From: Watersipora subatra
Lineage: Eukaryota > Bryozoa > Gymnolaemata > Cheilostomatida > Watersiporidae
DNA: 64,000 nt
NCBI RefSeq assembly: GCF_963576615.1
Contig: NC_088708.1
Location: 29,705,191 to 29,769,190, forward strand
Direction of reading: 5' to 3'
Below, piece by piece: positions 22,801 through 33,300 of the stretch (position 1 is its first letter; each line of letters starts with the position of its first letter). The translations under genes were made by a program, and so were the position numbers. Under the pieces are notes generated by a model. That model searched no databases, was not told the origin of the DNA, and worked only from the letters and a program-made list of their open reading frames with translations.

Positions 22801-25800
22801 GTAAAAATTGCAGTTTGTTAACCAAGCTGTTCAAATGCGCTGACACCTAAACACATTATATCTGGACTTGAGAGGTCAGATAAATCCATCTGAATCTTAT
22901 GTGTTTTGTGAATCAGACTTTGTAGCAGCTGATGTTACAGATCGTCCTATGGCAGGGTCATTAGAATTTTGAAATTTATCTCCATTGGATGCTTTGTGTT
23001 ACTATGATTGATGAAGATGATAAATTAGTCTGCGTAAACTATCTGATTCAAACAGGAGAGAGCTTTCCTACTTGAACATCCTTTTGCTATCCAGACAAAG
23101 ACGACGAGGGATGGGTAGACTATAAAATATCCTAAAGAGTTGCGAAGAGCCGGTCATTGACTAGCAAGGAAGAGTTCATTTCAAGTTGTGGACTGTAGCT
23201 ATCACTTTTACCAATTTATACTTCTAGTTACTTGAGTTTGCACTATTTTAGCTTTTTCTTGCCAATTTGCATCCTAAATAAAAGTTTCAGCAATTATAGC
23301 ATGCTCAGTATTCTTTATGCTCAACACGCCCCGATATTTTTTTCTATGGTTTTTTTATTTTTTACGATAACTTTATTAGCTGGACTGAAAAAATAATACT
23401 GCCCATGGAAACACTGGTGGGCCGCACCTATGCTATGAAAATAAATTTGATTGTAAAATAAACAAAAGAGTGATAGCCAATCAAATTTTGCCTGCTCAAC
23501 TTCCCAGTCTCCCCTATAAAATGGACATTAAAAATAAAAATCAATTATGCTTGTAATAACTACTCTACATTAAGTACAAATACTGCAAAACTTCTGGGTC
23601 ATGTAAGAAATGATTGGGAGTTGCGCCGTATGAATGTTATTCAACAGAATTGGAACCAAAAGTAAAGATAAAAATCATCAATTCTATTGCAACACTGTCA
23701 GAGCATCATCAAGACTATTCATGAAGTTTGTAAATATGTTCACTTTAATGAGGGCGTTATTTGTAAGGACTGCCTAAAGGTACGGCCACATGTAACGATT
23801 TTTTCGTTAATTCTGACTATATAAATTGTAAAAGCTGCTAGAATCGTGCTCGCTAATAATTAGTTTAGCCAATTAAAAACGTTTCATCGACGATTGCGGT
23901 TTGCATGCTAGCTTGAACAATTCTGTGTTTTTCGTTCATTTCGTGATTTCTGTCAAAATTATCGAAAAAGACCGTTATCTGTGGCCATACTTTTACACCA
24001 TTCATCTTCGGGTCCTAACTGCTGCAAACAGCTTAATGGTAGCAAAACCTAGGAAGCAATTGAAATTTTTTCAAATTATTTATTCTATCTAATTTTTTAT
24101 CTACAGAGAAAGCATAACTAAGGCGTGTTACGGTGGAGAGACGTGCTGACACTTTTCTTTCAGAACATCAACCGCAGAACTGAGAGAAATAAGGTAAGGT
24201 ATGTAAAAAATCATTACGTTCACTAAATCCAAGTGAGCCTATTTGGGGAATGAAGTTGCTGAAATGTTCACTAATGATGATGAGAATGCTAGGGTAAAAT
24301 AGCTTTCCTGATATCCTTACAGACGGTAAACAAGGTGTTGTACTATGTGAAACTATACGATCGACGTTAAATCAATGTAACGTATAACAATCATTTTTTT
24401 CACAAAAAGTACCCCAACTATCAAACTTTTTTAAAGTCACAAACAGTATTCAGTACTATGTTATAAACTGAAACTAAAATTGTCAAGTTACAAAACAAGT
24501 TGGCTTTGAACACTGGCATGAGAAATTAGTAGGGGGCACGTGTCCCATCAAAACTATCGTACTGCCAAACTTACGAACTTAAAAGCATCTCTGCATATTA
24601 CTTCTTAACATTTAGTAAAATTTGAACAAATGCTTGTCTTAACACTTTTGAAACTATATTTGCCCGGTCCAAGTGAAAAAGCCAATAGAGATTGGAAATA
24701 AAGCATGAAAATTATTAAAACACTTGCTAGCAATACTTTTATATACAACTAATCTATTAGCATTTATTTTTTACATAGTGTTGTTACATTTGTTTGAATG
24801 CTATACTTAGTTATTGTAAGAAATTATTGCTTTGCAACAAACCCCGCAAAATATTCGCTCTGATAACTCGAATACTTTCGAGTTATCAGAGCGTTCGAGT
24901 TATCAGAGCGTTCAAGTTATCAGAGCGTTCAAGTTATCAGAGCACTGTCACAAGTCCATGTATTTATTAGTAGATACATGTACATATACAAACTATAATA
25001 TAAATCAAAAGCATAAATGGCTTGTTTCAAATTAAATGCTTCTAATGTAAAGTTTAAAATTTTTTATCAAAAAGTATAAAGATTTTTCCATCACTCGAGA
25101 TTGGTTTGTTGTTTGAGGTGATGTGATTGCCAGAACGTTTTTAGATTAAAATTGGCAAAACTTGATCGCTGTTGAAATGCTCAGAAGAGAAGACATTTTT
25201 TTCTTTTGAGCGTTTTAACCAAGATCAATTTAGCCGATTTTTCTTGAAGTTTATGCGAAGGTCATCTCACTTTTCCTTGCTTTTAAAGGGCCATCGCTAA
25301 GTGGATGTTTGGTAAAAATCAAATTTCACCGAACCTTTAGAAAAGTCGTTGACAAAAATATTTTGTCGACGATGGTAATAACGACGCCTAAGACCTACTA
25401 AAAGTTGAGGTTTATCTTTATGGCTTGGAATAAAGTGATTTTCTAAAGCGATAACAACCGTTTCGGTAGCCATTGGGCAAAAAACTGTTCGAGTTAACAG
25501 AGTTGAGGCCGTGCGATCTAAAGCAATTTATCATTACGTGGGAACGGACCAAACAAAACCGTTTGAATTAACCATGTGTTCGAGCTATCCGAGGGCGAGT
25601 TATCCATGTTTGACTGTATCTATATTTTGCTGAAAAAATGGCCTCTTCAATTCAGTCTGTGAAGCAAGTCTGGGATGTGTTTTTGCTTCCAAAACCAGGT
25701 TTTGTTCCACTAACATTAAAATCATTGATGAAAAATAAAAGATCATGATGAGATAGTAAATAAATGCAAACTTTAAAATGTTGTCAGTGAACCTTTAACA

Positions 25801-27024
25801 TGAGTAGTAAGCCAATTTAGAAACTTTGGACTTTTTTTCTTCCCAAAGCAAAATAATCTCACCATGTCCAACCAGAAGACATACTTATTATTTTCTTTCA
25901 CCTAATATAAAAAATAAACTTAGCAAAGGCTTTTAAACCAATTGTCACTAGTAGGAAATGAAATTAGATAAATCCATCGAGAGTATTACAAGTAAAATAC
26001 AATGTCATTTTAATAATTAGGGAACAGTCTAAGCTCCCTGTATGGCTCAAATGTTGGTTGACAAATCAGTTTTTAATCACAAAGGTATATGCGTCGTATC
26101 ATAAACATTAATTATACCTGGTTCTAACACATTTATGGCATCGAGAGCCTCCGTAGGCACGTGTGACTGTCTTTAACCGCCGAGTCATGCGGCTGAGTTC
26201 CTTTGGTCTAGCTGGCGTTATACCATGTAGCTTCTCTTTGCAATCACCACATTTGGAAATTGATCCACGCTTCTTTCGGTACAAATACACGAGCTTTCCG
26301 CCAGGTGTCTTGGAACTAGAAGCCAGACAAGAGCAATGTGAGACCAGAATTCATACAGTGGAGCAAACTGTCAAAACACTACATCTGCAATTCAAAATGC
26401 TACAGTGCCTAGTGTAATAATGGGCTGTTGTCAGCAGGAACAAGTCTAAAAAAGAAGGAATCCCAAGGAGATGAAATGCTTTTGTAACATTACCAAGTCA
26501 TACACCATTGGAATATATGACGTGATCCACTGTAATGATCTTATTCCAATTTCATATAAAATGAATTGCAAAAAAACATACCACTGTATTAATTACTTGG
26601 AAGTGTGTATATATATGACAGCAAATATTGCACAGGCTCCAGAGTACGATCCCAATACATATTTTAAAAATAATTTATACATGTTAAGACACATATATGC
26701 TGATCGCAGCTATTTCACTCTCAGTAAACTAGTTAGACTTCCGAAAAAATGTAACATCAGCTATAGGATATCATAATAGCGCCATTCACAACATATTTGT
26801 TCACAGAATAGTCTCCTTTCAGCATTCTGTTATCAAAGGTTTCACTCGTTCCTGATTTACAAGTCAGCGTTAACAACTGCTGACCGAAGCCCATCTGTTG
26901 ACGGTGATAAACACAACTCACCAACATATGCCACTATAAGCGCTATGCTAACTACTTACATTTTAACCTGGTTAGACTTCGTGTTGTACGACAAACGTCG
27001 GCGATAGCGCAACCTCTGTGCCAT
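19896..27024 (-). CDS. RPL34: 60S ribosomal protein L34 (eL34), 3 coding exons
   Basis: eL34 is a large-subunit ribosomal protein. Coding exons on the minus strand are 27024-26960, 26315-26118 and 19980-19896, GT-AG with matching phase, giving 115 residues (human 117). Landmarks are MAQRLRYRRRLSYNTKSN, KTPGGKLVYLYRKKRG, RAYGGSRCHKCVR and RAFLIEEQKIVVRVLKAQ. The zinc-binding pairs C44/C47 and C81/C84 are intact. A noncoding exon at about 27220-27201 begins CCTTTTCC (TOP-like) and leaves by GTAAAT. The next exon starts exactly at the ATG. The last intron is 6.1 kb and filled with transposon sequence. The 3' end has AATAAA on the minus strand at 19880-19875. Confidence 0.97.
20768..21503. repeat. 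Foldback with arms of about 240 bp
   Basis: Left arm 20768-21001 and right arm 21262-21503 are near-perfect complements around a loop of about 260 bp. Shared blocks include TGATTACCAATGGAGCGACC and TGATGCATCAGGTGCAGTAC. The right arm has an extra 12-bp ATGCTCAACTTT. Open frames in the arms are simply readings of this repeat. Confidence 0.85.
21470..21695. repeat. Palindromic satellite built on TTGAGCATGCTCAA
   Basis: The perfect palindrome TTGAGCATGCTCAA occurs five times at intervals of about 50 bp, with alternating wings GATAAG/CTTATC and CCGGGG/CCCCGG. The stretch 21512-21626 is itself a nearly perfect palindrome of about 115 bp, and a second, shifted one follows it. Confidence 0.85.
21888..22790. 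repeat. Dispersed repeat F, copies 2 (+) and 3 (-)
   Basis: Copy 2 (21888-22050) is a partial direct copy and copy 3 (22358-22790) is a longer inverted one. They face each other around about 300 bp of unrelated DNA, including GGCGCAAATGGGACGTAG. Copy 1 lies at 9932-10380. This looks like an inverted-repeat element with unequal arms. Confidence 0.75.
22905..23140 (+). pseudogene. Possible relic of a transposase C-terminus
   Basis: Broken frames read CESDFVAADV near 22910, MIDEDDKLVCVNYLIQTGES near 23010 and YPDKDDEGWVDYK near 23090. The style resembles the C-terminal end of DNA-transposon proteins found with such GGGGNAAGTTGAGC-type ends. It is heavily decayed, and the family assignment is a guess. 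Confidence 0.35.
24856..25616. mobile_element. TA-flanked MITE-like element, copy B
   Basis: This is homologous to 5239-7236 but lacks the inner part (about 5645-6935). The right end GAGTTATCCATGTTTGACTG is intact and followed by TA. The left terminus is missing. In its place a 17-bp unit TTCGAGTTATCAGAGCG is repeated four times (24877-24945), preceded by its own perfect inverted copy at 24856-24872. It lies in RPL34 intron 3. Confidence 0.8.
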
Positions 27025-27394
27025 CTGCAATAAACCCAAAAATGAGTACACAGTACTACAAATATAAACAAGGACTGAAGCAAAACTATTTTCAAGAAAG
27101 CTCCAAATATGTCGCTGTACCGAAAACCTAAATTTTCGGCAGATGTAGGTGGATTACAAAACTGCTACATGTAAATGAATTTCTAAACTACCATATTTAC
27201 CTTGCTATCAACGGAAAAGGATTCGCTAGCGGAAGCGCCTTAGTCTCTCTGGTTCACACGGGCTGTGTACATCGTAATATTAGCCTATAGCACTTCCGTA
27301 GTTTGTAACGCTTGTGATGACTGTATTAACGTATTAAACATAACTTCTTTTTAAGCAGTCGGCCTACCTGCTGTTATTAATTAGATAGCCAATT
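27025..27394. promoter_or_regulatory. RPL34 leader exon and RPL34/VTI1A bidirectional promoter
   Basis: The RPL34 noncoding first exon is read as 27220-27201 on the minus strand (CCTTTTCCGTTGATAGCAAG then GTAAAT). Only about 170 bp lie between its start and the VTI1A ATG at 27395. A GC-richer patch, CTAGCGGAAGCGC, lies just upstream of the TOP-like start. Confidence 0.55.
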
Positions 27395-30300
27395 ATGGCT
27401 AGTCTTATAGAATCTTACGAACATCAATATTTTGGAATAACTTCAGAAATTACATCACAAATTGGTCGGATCCCTAATCTCGCAACAGGTAAAATTGCCC
27501 AAGGAAATCAACTGTCATAAATGCGTGATACCTCTATTAAAATTTCTGCTTGATGTTTTCTTTCAGAAAATCCAATTATCTGGTGTAGTTTTGTGTTTAA
27601 ATTTGTGTTTAAAGTTTCAAATTCAGCTTATTGTTCAAAACAAATTGGTTTGTTTCATCGAGTGTGTTGAAAAATCGCGCCATGCTGTGTATTAAGACCC
27701 ATTTCGTTCTTCATTGTCTTACCATGTTTAAACGCTCTCAATTTTTGCTATCTGCGTCTAGAATTATACTAGTGAAAACCCTATGTCATGTTACGAAAAT
27801 ATTTATTTTTCTACAATTTTAGACATCTTTTTCAGACAGAAAACTCAACTCATCAAGTGGTAGATATTATCAACTTGTGCACAGAAAGATAATTTCAGTC
27901 CAATAGGCATGACATATTTTTAGCGTATTAAGGCTCTGTTGGACTCAAAGGCTAACTTTCAGGAGCCAAAATTTCAAAATCTCATTTGATTATTGGATTG
28001 ATGGAGATGAATGATTTTGGTAATTCTGTCGAAATTCTATTGGGCTACACAGTTGGTAAACCCATACGACTTCGTCTCAACTTCACCAATGATATACAGC
28101 TCCCCAGGGGGGCGTATATTTGGAGGCTGTATATCATTGACTTCACACACATGTGCTCCATGCCTTTGCCAGTCGCCAAAAAATATTTGGTTTAAAAACT
28201 TTAAACCTGAGAGTTCTTGTGTGCTTTCTAATAACCAGCCTTCTAAGTACCTTCCTGTGGGTTATCTTATTGAAAATGAAAGATACCTCGGGCAATGCTG
28301 AGCTTAGTGTTGCTTAAGGCCCTTATGTATGTACATGTAGATATATAGCCACACTTAAGTTTTGTGGTAAACTTCTAGAGATTGGGGATACTAGTTTGTC
28401 AAATTGTTATTTCACAATTTATTGAAACTCAAACTGGAGATCATTAATGCCTGATGAACTAGACTGCTAATATAAGCGAATTCGTCCTTGATGAGGCAAT
28501 ATATATTCACAGGTCAAGTAATCTGAAAGCTAGTGACTGAAAATTAAGATTTAATTTTTGAAATTTTTCGAACAATAAAAACAGTAATGGTTGTTTTTTA
28601 TGTTGATGAAGAGATGCAGGAATTTTGGTTTTTTTCTATTGGTTAACAAAAGTATACATTAGTATACAATTGTGTAATATATGCCTTTCCCTCCTCGACA
28701 TGGGTTCTCATAGGAACACACAACGCTAATGTGTCGATTTTTTGTCGATCGGCCAATTTTCATCTGTTTTGGCCTTTTTGTGCTAATAGTTGGTAAAAGT
28801 TACAGTTCTTCAAAATTCTTTGAGTTTTAAGTAATTTTCTACTATTTTTTATATATTTATTTATATATTGTACATTTCAGAATCGAAACAAAATGCTATA
28901 TCAAATGTTGATCGGCTTATGGAAGAGGCTAAAGAATTGGTAGGCTTCACTCGATATTCTTTGACTACTCATGTCTTTTGACTTACACATAATAAGTTGT
29001 TTCTTGACTTACACGTAATAAGTTGTTTATTGACTTACATGTAATAGGCTAAGTTGTTTCTTGACTTACATGTAATAAGTTGTTTCTTGCAATTAATATG
29101 CACGTTCTTGTTTTTATTGCTAATATATTTAAGTTGTGCTAACTTTGATCCGCAGTTAGAGCAGATGCATTTGGAAGTTCGGGGCCTCTCATCAGATATC
29201 AGACCCAAGTATACCAACAGATTGAAGTCATATGAAAAAGAGTTGGAGCGACTAGAAAGAGACTATGTATGTAGATTGCACTCGCGTGTGAGATTGAGAA
29301 TGTCTCTCTTTTGGAGATGAATTATTAATATTGTACTTAATTATGCCTAACTTGATACCAGAAAAGGATTTGTAAAGCAAATTACTTACGGTTGAACTAC
29401 TGCCAAGGCCGCATGCTTTCCTTGCTTCCTTCAGGTTTACTTGGTTTTCAAAAACCTATTCATATTCCTTGCTTCTCGACTAAGGCTTCTCAAACATTTT
29501 ATTTTGAAAAGAATGCCGGAAAAACAAGCTATTTGACTACAGTAAAGTTAAGGTAACATTGAGTGGAAATTGCCGTATTTATAGCAGTAATTGTTATTTG
29601 TTAAATTGTATATTTATTTTATCTATATAAATTGTAAATCTGTTTTAGATAGAATTCGTTAAACAATAGGTAGTATGCTTGTAGAGGAAATCCAAGTCAG
29701 CGTTCAGTGATAAGGTACTGCGAGAAGAACTGCTGAATGGAGAAGAATGCACACAGTTTGAAAATCAGGTAGGGCTTATTGCATAATGTATTCAAACTCA
29801 TGGTTAGGATCGCCTCTACGTGTGAATCTTTTGATACGCGTCATAAAATATAAGTAAATATACACCCCTTGGCATACGTTAGTATACCAATACACAGTAA
29901 TTTCCATAATATGATGCCCAAACTCCTAAAAACACCATAGCATGATCAACTAAAGGAACAAAACTGATTAAAAGTTAGAATGAAATGTAACAATAATAAC
30001 AAATATGTATGAACTAAATTAATTTAAATTTTTTGTGTAAATTAGAGCAAATTACGTTATATATGCTTATCACTCATTCTACTTTCGACCCTATTTATTA
30101 CTGATCTTACCCTTTCACTCACAGCTCTCTTAGACTAACAACAACTTTTTTATTGGCTATCTGCTATTTTAGTTTCAGTTTGACAAACAATATATACTTT
30201 TACGTTGAGTTTTTACATAGTTATATATGTTTTGGTTTAAATTCTGTATTCCATTACTCAGGGTATTTATCGTTAAATCTTTTAGCCATAAAAGGAATTA

Positions 30301-33300
30301 AATCATACCAAAAGTAGGATTGGCTCAAACCTAAGGAGCAAACATCGAAACGTGTTAACTTTGTACATGAATGTCAAGATTTGACTGTATATGTGCATGC
30401 CTCAGCAGTTATGTACTGGGCTGGTGTTAAAAGAGTGCCTTAGATTTCCTGATTTTGTGTTTGTTAAATTAGTTCTTTTTAGCAATAACATAAAACTGCT
30501 AGTAAGAACTTTCTATTAGCTAAAACTGTTATTAGGGTAGCGGTTGCAAGCGCTTGCTCAAAGTTTAGATGTGACACTGACAGTCTGAGTATTTTGAAAA
30601 ATTTATTGCAGCTTCTGGGAACTTTATTTTAATCCTCGTAGAATAATTTTCAAGTTTTTGACACGCTTGCATATTACCACTAGTATTGATCAAACTGAAT
30701 TGTTGTCACTATAAATTTGTATCTGTCTATCGTTGCAACTAACGAAAAAACATTTTGCTATGCGTATTGTAATGTTGCTCTGCAGATTTGTCTTATCCTA
30801 GGCTTGCGTAGAACCCATGAAAGAGAGCGCAGTATTTCTCATGAAACCGCCTTCAATTATCAATATAATGATGCGCGAATTGTTGCATAACCTATTTTTC
30901 TGTTACTCATTGCTAAAAAATGTCCATGTAGGTCTATTATGTACCAGTGTCCATCAATGAAACATTCCCCAATGCCCACTGATTTGAGTTACTTTGTTTT
31001 TATCAGATTTGTATACATTTCATATCAGCAGCACGTAAAAACTTATCCATTTTAGCTACTGCGCTAGAAATAGAAAATCAACTCATTTTTCCGATTATTT
31101 GCGATATACTCTTATATGAACTATTTCATAGGCAGCGGTGGCGATGGGTGGTCAGTACCACAAAGAGCGGAACAAAAACCTCAAATCTACATTTTGTTTA
31201 GAACATTCCTATTAGTACATGTTTTTCATATTTTGCTTCTTTCTGTTGATGAAATACTCTTCATACCCAGGGTAGCAGGGCTGTTGATTTTTATTAAATT
31301 AGTTTGAGTAAGGTACTCGATCATGAATTTGTGTCTGTCATTTTTGTCTGTACAAATTCAAATGTTACGAGGAGTTAGGAATTTCTTGAAGACTTAACTA
31401 TTGGGCGTGTAATTCGGTTTTGATGCTTAGGGGTTTGCTCTTGCATTTATGGAGTTGATCTAAGGCTCAATGCATGGAAAACAATCACATGATTAATTTA
31501 GCTTTAAATGTGACAAAAAGAAGACAACTTCTAATTGCGCTCAACAATTGTCAGGAGAAAACAATTACAAAGTTGTAGTCATTTTCTGATCATCAATTCC
31601 TTGTCTGAAAGTAATGGTTGCCAATTGTTATTGGATTTTAGATACGGTAACATAGTAGAAATGAACTAGTTTTATATCATTAATAACTTTGCCAACCAAA
31701 GCTCAAGTTGTTGCTACCGGTAGACCTTTAGATGTGATTGTGCTCACACATCTATCATGGTCATTCTGTCACCTATTTGTTTCCTTTCTTATTCACTATA
31801 TTGTCTCAATATATTTTTGTGTTTGTGTGTTATGATACTCTGTTTGTACTATTGTTTTGATGGTGATGATAGGTGACACGGGAAGGTGCTATTGTTGCAA
31901 TACTCAGTTTATGGATTGTTGAGTCTGTGACCTCTGTATACTTAGTCAGTAGTTAGTAGTACAAGCTCTGTACAATTAGTCAGTAGTTAGTAGTACATGC
32001 TCTGTACACTTAGTCAGTAGTTAGTAGTACATGCTTTGTACACTTCGTCAGTAGTTAGTAGTACATGCTTTGTACACTTCATCAGTAGTTAGTAGTACAA
32101 GCTCTGTACAATTAGTCAGTAGTTAGTAGTACATGCTCTGTACACTTAGTCAGTAGTTAGTATTACATTCTTTGTACACTTCGTCAGTAGTTAGTAGTAC
32201 AAGTTCTGTACCCTCACCAATACTCGTGTTACAAGCTCTGTTTTTTCACAAACCTATCCGTTTTTGTATGTCAACTTTACCAATACTATATAAATCTGCA
32301 TATACAGTGCATTCTGTTCAGATACTACAATAGACCAAATATGCGCTATTCATTTAAGCATTCATCTCCTTATTCTGTCTATGTAAATTGGGGACAGTCC
32401 TAATATTAGCTCATTGCCTCTTTTATAGCTGGTACACGTATATTAACATCCTATGAACACCTGCTCTATTCTCACGTTCGATATATGCTGAATGTTGAGT
32501 TGTCTTACCTTTTTGTGTGGTAAATATTGAACTCATAGAAGAACTTGTATTGCAGATTATCTGTACTGTATTGCTGTATGAACAATGATTTCTATAGACA
32601 TTCATATGACCGTCTGTAGGACTACACAGGCGGTTATTTCTATAAATTCAAAGAGGAACATCATCATTGCTTTTAAAAGTGGGTTCTTTTATGGTTTCTA
32701 AAATGATTAGTTCAATGGCTAAGGATGAGTTGCTTAGCTCTAATTTGCAATGCTGAGTTTCATATAGCTGCTATGATAGTCGTTGCTGATCTGTCTCTAG
32801 TTTGCTCTAGTCTCTATATTGTCAAGTTGTCTCTATATTGCTATGATAATCACTTTTGTATCCGCAAAAGTAGTTACCCATGCCCCGCTATCCATTTTCA
32901 TTGTCAAATTCCCCTGTAACTGACAAAAGCAACCTCGCACCCCCTTGTTTTTAATGAAATACAAAGGCTCAAAACATAATCAGAATATATGAAACAACTT
33001 GCTTGGAAGGTGTGTCTAAGAAGTCTAACATTTCACACAGCAGCAACATATAAAACAAACAACTTTTTTGTGATCTTCTGCTGTTTTCTTGTCTCTTTTC
33101 TGCTATTGTCTGATCGAAATGTGGTTCCTTGTCGGTGAGTGAAATGCGTGGAGTATTTTCAAAATTTATTTTACTTTTACATTTAGTTTTTATGCATAGA
33201 AGAGATGAAGAATGATTCCTGCAGCAGGCACACTACAGCTCGCACTCCTTAGGGTGTGAGCCCCCTAATTAAGAAGTCCTGGGTTCCTCATATAATTGTT

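Larger units (their letters stand above)
20411..23514. mobile_element. 3.1-kb TA-flanked DNA transposon with nested inverted repeats
   Basis: The left end GGGGAGGCCCGGGCAAGTTG and the complement of the right end, GGGGAGACTGGGAAGTTGAG, are imperfect inverted termini, each flanked by TA. Inside are a 240-bp foldback (20768-21503), a palindromic satellite (21470-21695) and two arms of repeat F. A relic of coding sequence remains near 22905-23140. A Tc1/mariner-pogo type element is inferred from the TA target. The whole lies in RPL34 intron 3. Confidence 0.65.

Noticed and set aside
26471-26776. 101-codon plus-strand frame in RPL34 intron 2
   Set aside because: It is antisense to a verified intron, shows no recognisable domain and reads like AT-rich noncoding sequence.
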